Assembly (NCBI GenBank): GCA_003586115.2
Contig: QVOM02000021.1
Coordinates: forward strand, 8,322,248-8,386,247
Length of the DNA stretch: 64,000 nt
Direction of reading: 5' to 3'
DNA from: Salvator merianae
Lineage: Eukaryota; Chordata; Lepidosauria; Squamata; Teiidae
The notes below the pieces were generated by a model that saw nothing but the letters and a program-made list of their open reading frames with translations, had not been told where the DNA came from and made no database searches. A program made the position numbers and the translations under genes. This document shows, piece by piece, positions 1 through 10,789 of the stretch. The first letter of the stretch is position 1. Every line of letters begins with the position of its first letter.

Positions 1-174
1 ACTGTTGCTGTGGCTCATTATCTGCTTGAGAGTATAAGAAGCCTGATGTGTTGTCAGAAGGCAATAGGGATCTGAGTGCATGCATATTATAGGAAGTTAG
101 GACTTCTGTCAGTCATTTTTTAAGAGTCTTGGGGAGCTGGAGAACTGTCAGAGGACTGGAGAAGAGCAAATATG

Positions 175-284
175 GGCTTTTTCTGCACTGGGCCTTATTC
201 TGGATTATATCCTACTGCAGACTGTGGGAGGCAGGTCCCTATTACAGGATATAATCCAGAATACGACTCACTGCAGAAAGGGCC
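175..284. mobile_element. Fold-back MITE, GGGCCTTTCTGCACT group
   Basis: Two arms of roughly 45 nt are inverted copies: the left arm starts GGCTTTTTCTGCACTGGGCC and runs through an ATTCTGGATTATATCCT block; the right arm is its reverse complement. The same arms occur at 35421-35570 and 51014-51194, with single ends near 50152 and 58409. It sits inside the CR1 copy. A clean target duplication is not visible. Confidence 0.65.
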
Positions 285-686
285 TTGCCCTCCCCCTTTT
301 AAGAACAGAAAAAAAGAGGATCCCAGTTACTGTTGACTAATGAGTCTAACATCAGTACGTGGAAAGATAATTGCAGACAATAATACAGCAGGCCATTTGT
401 TAGCATCTAGAAGACAATGCTATAATTATTAAGAGGCAGCATGATTTCAAAAACAGATATATCAAACAAATCTTGTCTTCTTCAACAAGATACCTACTTT
501 AGTGGACAAAGGGAATGCTGTACATGTAATGTATCTTGATTTCAGCAACGCTTTAGACAGGATACCACATGATATTCTTGTAGAGACACTCTTAAAGTGT
601 GGGTTGGATAGCAGTGCAGTACAAGTAGCTGACAAACTGCACTCTGTGAGTCAGCATAGATGGCATGACGTTGAAATGGAAAGCAG

Positions 687-874
687 TAGAAGAAATCGGC
701 AGAAGGAAAGAATGGAAAGTGATCAGGAGGGGCAGGAAACATGAAATATAGAAGGAACTTTGGAAGAAAGAGGAAGTCAGTGGTAAAAAATGTTACTGTA
801 TGAATTTTTGAACTTAATGTTAATTTTATATGTCTTAAATCAAATAAAATATTTTAAAAAAAGGAAAAAGAAAG
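687..874 (+). mobile_element. 5'-truncated L1 3' end with 14-bp target duplication
   Basis: The insert is bounded by GAAATGGAAAGCAG at 673-686 and again at 875-888, a perfect 14-bp duplication, and ends in an A-rich tail. Its first part (an aggaggggcaggaaac block and following Ga-rich stretch) resembles the L1 end at 63840-63900. Long duplications plus A-rich tail are the mark of L1 target-primed reverse transcription. Confidence 0.7.
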
Positions 875-1140
875 GAAATGGAAAGCAGGATCTAGTATCC
901 AGTAGAGTTCTGCAGGGATCTGTCTTGGGACCAGTATTATTCAACATATTTATTAATGACTTGGATAAGGGGGTTGATGGATAGTTTTCAAATTTGCAGA
1001 TGGACCAAACTATAAGGTATGGTGATCACTGAAGATATCTGAATGAAACTGCAGTCAAATATGGACAAACTGGAAGACTCTGCAGAGAGCAAGGTGTATT
1101 TCAATAGAGAAAAATATAAGGAATTAGATTTAGGAGGCAA

Positions 1141-1830
1141 ATGATTTGAATAATCATTTTGTAATTCTCGGTTTCTATCCACATAACTCCAATCCATGCT
1201 TTGGAAGAAATAAACCTCATTGTAAACTCAGTTGGCCTGCATGGTTTGCTTGATTTGAACTTGGTGGTTCTTCCTAATAATAAACTATTTTTTTGAAAAA
1301 CTTTAACTGTAGTCTGAGTATAATCTAATATTCTCTTCAAGGAGCAGTCTTAGCTCCTTTGAAGGGACTGAAATATTGTTGTTCAGTGCAATAGAAAATC
1401 ATGGTTTTTCACAATATCCAAACCAACACATGTATGAAATTAAAAATTATCATATTAAACTAGCCACTTGATGGTTTACAATCCTGCATTTCTGTTTTGG
1501 ATGAGTCATTTCTATTTTGTTTGTACAGAATAAACCATACTTTACATTGAACAAGATTTATGTTCTCTATGGTTAGGATAATCGAGGATATAGTTAGGAC
1601 AAATAATCTCCCTTGAACTGGTCATCACAGCAACTTTTTGGTTCCCAGCCTGCATCACTCTGCATTACAACACTCTGACAAGTTTGCACCTCTATTGACA
1701 AATAATGCTTTAATGACTATCATTATACTCAACCAGTCACCTCATCACCACACCTAGAATTTTGCATTTCTATTGCTATTCACACATACAGCTTGCCTAT
1801 ATAGATCTGTCCCTAGGTGCCTCAGGTAGG
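1141..1830. other. No recognisable feature
   Basis: AT-rich sequence with no open frame, exon-like signal or repeat that I can name. Confidence 0.4.
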
Positions 1831-1834
1831 CTTA

Positions 1835-1905
1835 GCCTATGAAAGATCATACTACCAACTTCTTGTCTTTGTTAGTCTCTAAGGTGCTACTAGACCCCTT
1901 TGCTA
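1835..1905 (+). repeat. Interspersed amniote repeat tail
   Basis: The block containing GTTAGTCTCTAAGGTGCTAC followed by tagaccc is a motif I know from interspersed repeats of turtles, crocodilians and squamates, usually after a cgaaagcttatgc-like stretch (here tgaaagatcatac). Class not certain. Confidence 0.5.
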
Positions 1906-2039
1906 TACTGAGAATAAACTATGATAATAATAAACTGTAATTTACTGCTGCATCCAGGCCAACTGAGTGAGTTGCCTTGAAGAAGGATGTTACATCCCAA
2001 AATGTGTTGAGCCTTAATACACACTTTGCAGTAGACTTT

Positions 2040-2117
2040 GGACTCAAGATTCCTGCAGTATTTTATTTCTTTATTGTATTTTGTTCCTTTGGACTCAAGG
2101 TTTCTGCTGTATTTTAT
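2040..2117. repeat. Imperfect tandem duplication, 51-bp spacing
   Basis: A 27-bp block beginning GGACTCAAG and ending GTATTTTAT occurs at 2040-2066 and 2091-2117 with four differences. Confidence 0.7.
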
Positions 2118-2156
2118 ACCTGTTTGCTCTACGAAGCTGTTGTGCACAGCAACTTA

Positions 2157-2603
2157 GGGCCTTTCTGCACTTGCTGGTCTTTCTTACCAGCAAGTGCACT
2201 AAGGGCTTTCCTTCTTCAAGTTATTGTGGAATATGTGGAGGTCCTGCCCACCACTGGTACACTCCATCTGTGCAGGATCAAAAGTGGTGCAGATCAAGGT
2301 GTAAACTGGAACATGAATGCATGCAGAAGGTTCACGCCTCTGTATTCTGATTACAAGGGGACCCATTTCAGTGGTGTGCCTTGTAGCACTGCTGAAATGG
2401 GTCCTCCAGGGATTCTTAGGCTGGGAACCTTCATTCCTGGTCTTCAGAGCTCGTACAGACCAGCTCCGAAGCTGGACTTGTACACGCTGTTGCTATGTTG
2501 ATGGCAGTGTTTGAGCCCAGAATGATCCATCCCAGCCTTGGGAGAGATCACTCTGTTCCTGATCTACTGGAATGGAACTGGGCAAGTAAATGTGAAAAGG
2601 CCC
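2157..2603. mobile_element. MITE, GGGCCTTTCTGCACT group, TSD TTA
   Basis: The left end GGGCCTTTCTGCACTTG and right end (reverse complement GGGCCTTTTCACATTTA) are flanked by TTA at 2154-2156 and 2604-2606. Just inside the left end, GCACTTGCTGG and CCAGCAAGTGC form a perfect 11-bp stem around a 9-nt loop. No protein-coding frame of a transposase is seen, so it is non-autonomous. Confidence 0.75.
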
Positions 2604-2741
2604 TTAGTCATAACTGGATGCTGATAAATTGTGAAGACCTGATCCAGAAAAACAAGCCATGTTCTCCTCTACCCAACAGGTTCTTGACATCTGGAGTAGC
2701 TTGAGAATGCATTTAAAGAGTGTATATTTTCTTTCATATAG

Positions 2742-2860
2742 GTTACTTTCCGAAGTGGAGAAAATTTTGGCTTTGGAAAAAATCCCTCCCGCATTCTCAC
2801 AGTTTGGAAGTGTTGCAGGTGGCTCAGCAACTGGGGACCGGACTTTAAAAGACATGCCTG
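2742..2860 (+). CDS. CMYA5: CMYA5 exon: end of coiled coil and linker
   Basis: The acceptor follows a pyrimidine-rich tract (ttttctttcatatag) and the donor is G|GTAAGG. The exon starts with the third base of a codon and ends after the first base of one (phase 1 out). It encodes a leucine-rich helical piece (LLSEVEKILALEKIPPAFSQ) followed by a Gly/Ser-rich linker ending in KDMP. The split codon at the 3' edge becomes Val with the next exon, giving VPQIP, a normal FN3 entry. In this family the segment is the C-terminal end of the B-box-associated coiled coil. The preceding exon is not in the window. Confidence 0.8.
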
Positions 2861-3345
2861 GTAAGGAACTGTGCAAACATTTGGTGCAGGGCTTGAAAAA
2901 TATATCCAAACCTAAAAAAGGAATGTGCTTGAGAAAGGAAATTTGGTGTTGTGAGCTTTAGCATATAATTAGTAATCAGCTGAATTTGAAAAGGGGCCTG
3001 ATTGTGTCTGTATGTTTGGATTATGCTAAGGGAAAAAGGGAGAAGAAGCAACTAATACTTCTTGTTCATTCTAAAAAGACAAGTCACCTGCAGGTCTCGA
3101 TTAATTATTATGCTAAGGAGTCCATAGTGAGTAGCCTCCCTCATCAAGAACTGACAAAAAATTAAGTTTGAGGGAGTTTGGCATCTACGTCTTGTGCTTT
3201 GAGGATCCTGTGCTCACTACTTCTGGAGTTATCCCTGTGTTTGAACATGGTCCTTGAATGCTAAAAAGGAAATACTGTTCACACTTAGGACTCATTTGTA
3301 CTTGGAAATGGTCCTGGAATTTAGCCATTTTCTGGGCATCACTTA

Positions 3346-3766
3346 ATTTTATTTATTTATTTATTTATTTTTATTATTTGCATTTTTATCCTGCCATATA
3401 CCCAAAGGTCTCAGGGCGGCTCACAACATTAAAAACCAATATAAAATGAACATACTAAAACAATAGCAGTGCCTGAAAATGGGGAGGAAAAACTGTTTCT
3501 TTGTTTAGCCAAAGACCAAGGCAAAGAGGTACATCTTTGCTTTCCTAAACATGTAACGTGAAGGTGCATGATGCACCTCTGGGGGGAGACTATTCCATAG
3601 TCTGGGAACCATCACTGAGAAGGCCCTATCCTGAGTGCCCATTCCTTTTGCTACTGAGGGTGATGGTACAACCAGAAGGGCTTCTCCTACAGATATTAAG
3701 GCACAAGTAGGTCAATATGGAAGAAGGTGTTCCTTTAGATATTTGGGGCCCAAGTCATTTAGGTGT
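3346..3766 (-). mobile_element. L2-type LINE 3' end
   Basis: On the minus strand the end of an L2-like ORF2 is readable (LNDLGPKYLKEHLLPY at about 3712-3760), followed by a 3' UTR and a TTTA-type tail at 3347-3375 (AAAT on its own strand). Related copies lie at 30776, 46926 and 49929. The 5' side is cut where a hAT-like arm begins. Confidence 0.7.
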
Positions 3767-3858
3767 GACAGTACGGAGGCCCAGAGGCTCCATGAATAGC
3801 GATCGTGCGCTTCCCACCAGTTACGAACACACACCCTTAAAGCCACGGGCCACTGCTG
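3767..3858. mobile_element. Half of a hAT-like fold-back MITE
   Basis: This segment matches the loop and right arm of the 48027-48196 element, including a GCGATCG block, CCCTTAAAGCCACGGGCC and the terminal CACTGCTG. The left arm is missing; L2 sequence lies there instead. Confidence 0.6.
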
Positions 3859-4898
3859 GACTTTTTTTAACCAGACATGAAGAAGAATGTGTGGATGGTA
3901 TGAGTTCTTTACAGGAGTTTGCCTCAGAATTTTTAAAGAAATGGCAGGAAAGACACTTATTAGGGATCTTACCATAATTGGACTAAATATTCATCAAAGA
4001 TTTTTCAAGTTCTGTGGTTCTGCAAAACATAGTTGCATCATCACAATAACCAAAATGATTAGAAAAATGTAATAATTCAAGAAAAACAAATTAATCCATA
4101 CTTTAAAAATCTCCACCAGGTGGACACATCTCAGTTACTTTAGTATGCATTGTAAAGTTCCAGAACTATAGATTTTATGGTTTTTATGTTGTGGCTGTGC
4201 CAGATGGAGAAACAAGATAGGGAGTCTTTTTCTTGTTATTGTTAGGTTGATCTAAATTATTAATAGAAACAGAATTAATGCATTAATTATAATCCATAGA
4301 TGCATATTTCTTGATTCCCCTTAGCTTGCATGCAGAGGTTCAGGACTTATGATTTTGGATCTTTGGTCCTGACAGATGGTCAAAAACTGAGCCTCTTTTA
4401 TAGATGCTTCTCATAGAATCATAGAGATGGAGGTCCATTGAGTCTAAAACCTTGATTCACGCAGGAATTCCAATCAAAGCATCTCTAACAGATGGTGGCC
4501 CAGCCCCTTCTGTTAAACTTATCTTTAGTGGCAACAAAGACCAGTTAATGTTTCACCCTATTGCTTATACTTCATTGGTGTAAAACATTTTAAAAAGAAG
4601 GATGCATGTTGAGAACCTAACAGCACATTTAGAGCCACCCACTCTTTCACCTTTCCAGGCTGCTAAAATTATCTTTGTTTAAGAAGGGAAAGAAAAGAAT
4701 GAAAGACCTTTAAAATATGTTCTTTAGAAATATGGCTTTGGGTGTCACAATCAGTTTAATATAGTTTACTTTAAAAGTGTTACCATTTCATTTGTGTGTG
4801 TTTGTGATATTGATAAAATCTATAGAGTTTACTGTTTGAAAACTCTTCTTGAGTGCTGTTACCCTGACTGGTTTGCTCCTGCTTTTTTGTGGCTGCTC
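3859..4898. other. No recognisable feature
   Basis: Plain AT-rich intron sequence. A short atcatagagatgg stretch near 4415-4470 looks like a worn CR1 3' terminus (minus strand) but is too short to assert. Confidence 0.35.
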
Positions 4899-4901
4899 TT
4901 A

Positions 4902-5882
4902 GGCCAGGCCCACACTTATCTAGCTAGAACTCTGAAGACCATTCCAGGCCCATTCACTTCAGGAATGGCTGGGGCCATCCGCATGCTGAGTGCTGGAACA
5001 GGCCCATTCCTACCCAGATGCTATAGCAGTGTGGATGGCAGGCCTTCTTGCTGTTGTCCTGATAGCGGATGTTCCAGAGGCGTAGCTAGAATCTTTGCCA
5101 CCTGGGGATGGCCCGAGTTTGCCGCCCCTCTGTCAATACACTAAACGTCCTGGGGGTTGCTCTGCTAGGCGGTCCGGGGTGGGTGAGTCGCAGGGGCGTG
5201 GGAGGGTGAGCGCTCGGAGAAAGCCTCCCCCACCACGCTGCAGGTGCCGAAACCCGCTGTGAGGGCTAAAAGTGCCTTAGCCCCGGAGCCTTGTCCGTGG
5301 CTACCCAGGCCCGGTGTGGAAGACGAGTCCAAGCGGGACCAGGCGTTCGGGGGGCAGATACAGCGCTGTACCCGATGACGGAAGAGGGAAGGGGGATTCA
5401 CCACCGGTGGGCGCCACGCTGCCGCCACCGCCTGCTTGAGATGAGTCCGTCGCTGTCACTAGGTGATCAGTGGATTGGGTGGGGGGAGGTGCTTGCTGCC
5501 GGGTGCAGCCTTTAGAATCTGAGCAGTCCCCCCGCAGGCTGGATGTGCCGCCCGGGATGATGTGCCACCCAGGGCGGACTGCCCCCTTCACCCCCCCTTC
5601 CTACGCCAATGGGATGTTCCACTCACCCTCACTGCGATTGGGCAAGGTGACACTGAGATATGAATTGCCAAGCCTCAAAGGTCAAAACCTTAATGCCTCT
5701 TGCCTCACAATACCAGAAGCTGTGTGGATACACTATTCCCCATGCTGCAGGACAGTTTTGTAGAAAGCTTTGAAGCTGTCCACAGCTGGCAAGACTGGGA
5801 ATGGTCCAGACGCTTCAGGGTATGGATGATGCATTCCCACAATCCACTTGGAACTGTCCCTGTTGAAAGTGCGGAAAAGCCC
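4902..5882. mobile_element. MITE with TSD TTA, split by a hAT-like insertion
   Basis: The left end GGCCAGGCCCACACTTA and right end (reverse complement GGGCTTTTCCGCACTTT) are flanked by TTA at 4899-4901 and 5883-5885. Removing the nested element at 5075-5611 with one target copy leaves a body of about 436 nt, similar to the 418-474-nt copies elsewhere. Confidence 0.65.
5075..5611. mobile_element. Nested hAT-like element, 8-bp TSD
   Basis: GGATGTTC is found at 5067-5074 and 5612-5619. The left end is CAGAGGCGTAGCTAG and the reverse complement of the right end is CATTGGCGTAGG, so CANNGGCGTAG is shared. An 8-bp duplication and CA(G)-starting ends are typical of hAT transposons. The 537-nt body is GC- and CpG-rich and has no transposase frame. 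Confidence 0.7.
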
Positions 5883-5885
5883 TTA

Positions 5886-6764
5886 GATTATTTTTTTAAC
5901 AAGCAACAATGGAAGATCTAGTCATAAACATCCCACTGTCACATCTAGTTGTATTATCCTTCCAGTGCTATATGAGGTTAACAGGCTCTCATCTTCTCTG
6001 AAATAATGTTCTCTGTCTCCAGCATGATTAAATGAAGAAATATAATCTCATTTGTGATCGGTGATGGAAGGAAGAATTATTTTAATGAGGGGCAGCCTTT
6101 TTCTTTAAATACTAGAAATCTGCTGGTGTTAGGATATGCTTAGTTTTTACACCAGGAATTGAAATTTAAGAAAATAACTGAAAAAAGGGAGAAATAATGT
6201 TTTTCTTCCTTTCACCTCAAGTGAAAGTCTCCCAAGAAAGGGAGAGAAGTAAAGGGGGAAGAGTTTTAATGTTGTTTTTTTCCCTCTCTCTTTTTCTATC
6301 AGCTAATTTAATTTTGTGATGTGCTGTTTTTGAATATTCTTTGAAGACATCCCAGAGCTGATTAGCTTAGGCTGGATCAATAGGACCCAGGGTTTGCATG
6401 CTTAAATAGAATGTGAATGAATTCTGTTGACCTTGTCAAGTTCTGATGAAGTTCAGTGTGATTCACCTATGCAACAGCTCCAGATCCAGAGGAGTGGACC
6501 AGAGGGTGCTCTAGGAATAAATTCCCAGTGTTAGATGAAAGGCAACACAAAATATGATTTTTAGCTTTGGGGCACACTGTTGGACACTTTACATTTTAAT
6601 TTAGTACCATTTTGCTGCCATCCACTTTCTAGGACTCTTTGGGGGAAACCATATCAGCAATTGATAGCACACTGATATATATGTGCACTTATGCCCGGAA
6701 GACCAAACTACATACTGTGTTTTCTAAACTGTGGCGTAAAAGTAACCAGTTCAGTTTTGAAGAC
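5886..6764. other. No recognisable feature
   Basis: Intron sequence without an identifiable gene or repeat. Confidence 0.4.
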
Positions 6765-6767
6765 CAA

Positions 6768-7185
6768 GGGCATTTTCACACTTATCATGTTTGAACAGAC
6801 TAATTAGTCTATTCTAATGTGGTATTGATCACACAGCGTGAACACTGTTCACACTGCGAGGTCCTAGTGCCTTACCTGAATCAGGCTACCAGCATGGTAG
6901 CCTTGCCTGAAGCTTACCCTGGTGGCAGTCGGGAAGTTTTTGACTGCTGCCATGGCAACTGCCAGAACCGCACAGTGTGCAGGTGCACACAAGCATGATG
7001 AGCTGATCACGCAAGTGTGATTGGTTGATTGTGCAAGCCCGGCCGCTGTACCACATGGTAAGTACAAATGCACCTTACCAGGAGCTGACTATCAGTTCTC
7101 AGTAAGACTGTGGAGCACAAATTTGAACTCCACAGCTAGGAGCGATCAGGAGCAGCGTTATGTTGCACAAAGTGTGAAAAGGCCC
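6768..7185. mobile_element. MITE, GGGCCTTTTCACACTTA group, TSD CAA
   Basis: The left end GGGCATTTTCACACTTA and right end (reverse complement GGGCCTTTTCACACTTT) are flanked by CAA at 6765-6767 and 7186-7188. A worn 38-bp palindrome centred on CTAATTAG follows directly after the first 17 nt (6785-6822). The middle carries a further inverted repeat around CTTACCAGGAGCTGA-like sequence (about 7073-7115), also present at 17325-17358 and 51468-51503. Confidence 0.75.
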
Positions 7186-7315
7186 CAAGTAGCTATGGGA
7201 CCCTTGACCAGAACATGCATATGAACATGTCCAGATCATGTCCAGAACAAAGTAGGATCCACATCATGATCCATTATTAATGACTCCCCAGCTATAATGT
7301 GTAGTTTGTCCAAGG

Positions 7316-7467
7316 TTGGCTGCAGCTCAGTGGCAGAGCAACCTGTGCAACCTCTACCTTGAAGTAGGCAATGGCAAACTGCTTCTGTACCTCTGCAAAG
7401 AAAACTGCCCATGCAGTCAACCAGTAGTCAGTCACAACTCAGTGGTACCCAGCAACAACAACAAAAA
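7316..7467 (+). mobile_element. tRNA-headed SINE, worn
   Basis: An A-box-like GCTCAGTGGCAGAGC is followed by gcaatggcaaactgcttctg, a core typical of squamate SINEs, a gtcagtcacaactc block and an ACAACAACA tail, recalling the BovB-derived 3' end of Sauria SINEs. The B box is damaged. This is one of the pointers to a squamate host. Confidence 0.55.
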
Positions 7468-7885
7468 TGCATAGTTATAAATGGACTGCTGAATTTGCCT
7501 TAAAGCAGGAGTAAGTACTGTATGCTTCTCAAGATGCTGATAAACTACAACTCCTAAAAGCCCCAGTCAGCATTGCCAGTATCAAGGAGTGAAAGATATT
7601 TAGACCATTTATTACTAATCCAAACAAATAATCAAAAACAGAACTATCTTAGTCCAGGCTTTGCCAACCTGATAATGTTTTCAGCTACAATTCCCATGAA
7701 CCCTAACCAATACTGCCATATGGGTGGGTTTGCTGTGATTGCAGACCATAAGAAATAGCAGCCACTGAGTTTTGGGGAGGTTTTCTGTCATCATAAGCCA
7801 TCATGACAGCTGGTGCTTCTTCCTTCCTTCTTGCCCACGTTAGCTCCTACATGCTATGCCTGGCAACAAGACACAGGAATAATAG

Positions 7886-8059
<174 letters not shown>

Positions 8060-8221
8060 TGAGTGATTCAGTCTGTCAGCCAAACAGGGGAACTGTATGG
8101 AGTTCATAGAAGGAATTTTTAAAGAAAAGTAAATTAAAAACACCTGAAACAAAAGATGCCTTGAAAGCTACAGCATAATAAAGCATCAATATAATAATGC
8201 GCCAGTAAGAGCATACACCCA

Positions 8222-8272
8222 TAAGAATTTCCTTTCTAGATCAGACCAGTGGTCCATCTAGATGGGGGACCT
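8222..8272 (-). mobile_element. CR1-type LINE 3' end fragment
   Basis: The text gatcagaccagtggtccatc is the reverse complement of the common reptile CR1 3' end (compare plus-strand ends at 19770-19793 and 60640-60682). Confidence 0.6.
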
Positions 8273-8273
8273 G

Positions 8274-8397
8274 AGCTGCATCTGTATTACGCAACAAAGA
8301 TGCCTTCAGTGAGGCCAGGTTCCATTATTCCTGGTGGAGACCAGATTCCCTGAGGACCTAATTAAGATGCCTTGACTGCATAATGGAGACACAGACC
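8274..8397. mobile_element. Short palindromic MITE, GTCTCCATTATGCAG group
   Basis: The right end reads, in reverse complement, GGTCTGTGTCTCCATTATGC then AGTCAAGGCATCTTAATTAG; the left end is a worn copy of the same. A better-kept copy is at 54475-54595. Confidence 0.5.
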
Positions 8398-8711
8398 TGG
8401 CCTCAGGGTGGCACAGAAAGTCCTGAAACAATAGCAATCACAAAACGGAAGTAGTTGAAACAAGTATCTCAGTCAGCATCTTATATACATTGGAAACAGG
8501 TATAAGAAGCTCAGTTGCCACTATTAAGTTCTCCCTTCTCGAATGGAAGGTATCACTTAAGACCTTAATCACTTTAGATTTTTATTCCTTTGAAAAGTTT
8601 CAAACTAAATTTTTGAGGTCAATCCTTGGGAAACCTTCCTGTGTCCCCATTGCTGCCCTACAAACAGAGGGCGGGCTAATGTCTCTTGAGACACAAGCCT
8701 TGCCACCCATA

Positions 8712-9970
8712 GGCCGCATTCCGACACGGCATTTAATCAGTTTACAGGCCGTCTTCAGTTTCCGCTGTCCCCACATGATCTTGCCATTCCAAAGTTTTTC
8801 TGGACTATATCAGAGAAATCCGGACTACTTTGTATTTGGATTTAATGAAGTCTCAAGCCATTCCAGATCGTTAGCGCGCTTTACTTTGCGATGTGGGAAT
8901 GGGGAAAGAGACTATTTGGGAGGGACTGTATTTTTTGGGGGGCGTACAGAGGGAGGGATCCTCATTTTGTGCCATCCAATGACAGACTTTGTGGGTGGGC
9001 AGGAAGCGCAGTAGTTTCCTCTGCCTCCATTATCCCCCCTTCCGTCGCTGCCAGGGGAAAAGAAACCGTCCTCCTTTTTACTTCACTAAGCTGCGATCCT
9101 TTCTCTTTCTTTATCCCCCATTCGACACTGCCAGGAAGAAATTAAAGGCTTCCTCCACTTCCATCTGCTCTTTAAACCAAACAATAAACTGCACCTGTTT
9201 GGGGTTGCAGTCCTCTTGCCCCAACAAAGAACCCACTCAAGATAAGTTTTACCATCGGCAGCACACAGCTACACAGCGGGGACACATGCCGCTGCGGATG
9301 TCTCGGGGGAAGATGAAGCAGAGTCCATTTGCTGGCGATAAACTGCACTGTCAAGATAGTAGAGCCCCCCCACGTTCCCTCCCCACTTTTTCCCTTGTTA
9401 TGAACCTCTCCCTGCTTTTGCGCAACTTTTAAATTGCACAATTGTGCAAAAGTGCACTTGCAAGGGAGCAGAAATCGCCATCAGCCCTTTAAAAAGCCCT
9501 TTAAAAAGCCCTTTAAAAAGCCCTTTAAAAAGCCCTTTAAAAAGCCCTTTAAAAAGCCCTTTAAAAAGCTTGTGGAACATAGTTTTAAAGTTCTGCTTGT
9601 GTAGATAGAGGCTGTAGTGGGGAGAAGGAGCAAATGGCGAATGACTAGTAACGCTGCCAAGTGAATCCATGTTCTGAGGCAGCAGTGGGGACATACGGAG
9701 AGTGGAGCTTGACTTTCCCGCCCCTGTGACGTCAACATTTGAACGTTGGGACTGCAGCCAATCACTGACTGCACGGGGAGGGGAATTTGGCAAGGGGTGG
9801 AGGCAGAAAAGGTACTGTTTCTCCGTGCCAAGCACGGGAAATATCAGTGTGGGAACGAGCAGGTATGAATTGAGTCCGTGTTAAACTGTAACTGTGGGAA
9901 CGACCAGAAGACGAATTCAGTCCTTGTACTCTTCCGCTACGGATTAAATTTACGATGTCGGAACGCGGCC
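8712..9970 (+). mobile_element. 1.26-kb MITE, GGCCGCATTCCGACA group, TSD ATA
   Basis: The left end GGCCGCATTCCGACACGGC and right end (reverse complement GGCCGCGTTCCGACATCGTA) are flanked by ATA at 8709-8711 and 9971-9973. Both subterminal regions share an ATTTAATC block. Other copies: 15300-16414 and about 43794-45357 (both inverted), fragments at 19043-19195 and 62737-62895. Conserved open stretches among copies are short and carry no transposase motif, so I take it as non-coding. Confidence 0.8.
9483..9566. repeat. 12-bp tandem repeat, 7 perfect units
   Basis: Seven head-to-tail copies of AGCCCTTTAAAA. The related MITEs at 15684-15693 and 44175-44190 have a single equivalent unit (ttaaaggg, ttaaagga), so the array arose inside this copy. 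Confidence 0.95.
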
Positions 9971-10445
9971 ATAATCAGTTTCTGGCTAAATCTAATATTT
10001 TCCCTAGACAGCATGGTGTTGTTAATGCTAATAGACAACTTCTATAAAAGATAGCAACAAAATCTCAGAGGAGAAACTAGAGGAGACCTCTTGGGTCTAC
10101 ATAAAACTAAAGAGACTGCCAGACTTTATATTTTAGTCCTTGATTTACAAAATGATAATCACTGAATAGAAGATGGATAGTTGAGTGTGGTAACAAAATC
10201 AATCAATAAAAGTTTATTCAATCAAGGATCAGAACAAGTGCGTCATAACAAAATATTTCAACCAGCAAACTATTTCAGTGTCCATTTCTTCACTGTCATT
10301 GGCTATATTGCACAGTAGACACAGAAGGATTTTGAAAACAGAACAGGTGGCATGGAATCAATAGAATGTGCCTGTCAATATCTTTTGGTGAGATGCAGCA
10401 TACATTTGACACCAGAAATAGTCAACTTCATTTAAGACAGTATAA

Positions 10446-10620
10446 GAGAACATAAGAAACGCCCTGCTGAATCAGACCCTTGGCTCCTGTACTCCAACAG
10501 CCTGTTCTCACAATGGCAACCCTTTGCATATGCGTTCCTACAGGCAGCGCAGAAGTACAGACCTTGCTCAGCACATAAATCTGCCAGCATTCAGCCTTCA
10601 CCATGTATGCTACCCAGAAG
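10446..10620 (-). mobile_element. CR1-type LINE 3' end fragment
   Basis: The start gaacataagaaacgccctgc followed by tgaatcagaccctt is the reverse complement of the reptile CR1 3' terminus (ending in TTCTTATGTTCTTATG). Worn and 5' truncated. Confidence 0.6.
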
Positions 10621-10789
10621 TCACACATTTCCTTGAAAACACGTAGCCATCAAGGTAGTAATCTGAAATTATTCTGTCTTCCATGAATTTGTCCACGGGT
10701 AAGAAAAATGTTGTGAATTCCATTTTGATAGCTCCTACATGATCCATATGCTTACATGTGGCCAAGGAACTATGTGTTTTTAAACCCTT

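Larger units (their letters stand above)
1..1140 (+). mobile_element. CR1 LINE reverse-transcriptase region, decayed
   Basis: Broken reading frames keep the CR1 order: a decayed WRRAN region near 150, then MYLDFSNALDRIPHDILVET at 526-585, then LQGSVLGPVLFNIFINDLDK at 917-976, and a FNREKYKELDLGG-like piece near 1100. It is frame-shifted and has stops, so it is an old dead copy. It is interrupted by a fold-back MITE (175-284) and by an L1 3' end (687-874). It continues past the left edge. Confidence 0.8.
8478..10062 (+). mobile_element. LINE ORF2 C-terminal fragment, split by a MITE
   Basis: The left part (8478-8711) reads FEKFQTKFLRSILGKPSCVP and then IAALQTEGGLMSLETQALPP, a wording I know from the region after the RT of reptile LINEs (family not certain). 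It breaks at the MITE 8712-9970. After the MITE and one ATA copy, the same frame continues as ISFWLNLIFSLDSMVLLMLI and stops near 10060. Confidence 0.5.

Noticed and set aside
9481..9831. A minus-strand frame with repeated GLFK units
   Set aside because: The repeat peptide is produced by the 12-bp array in one MITE copy only; sister copies do not keep the frame.
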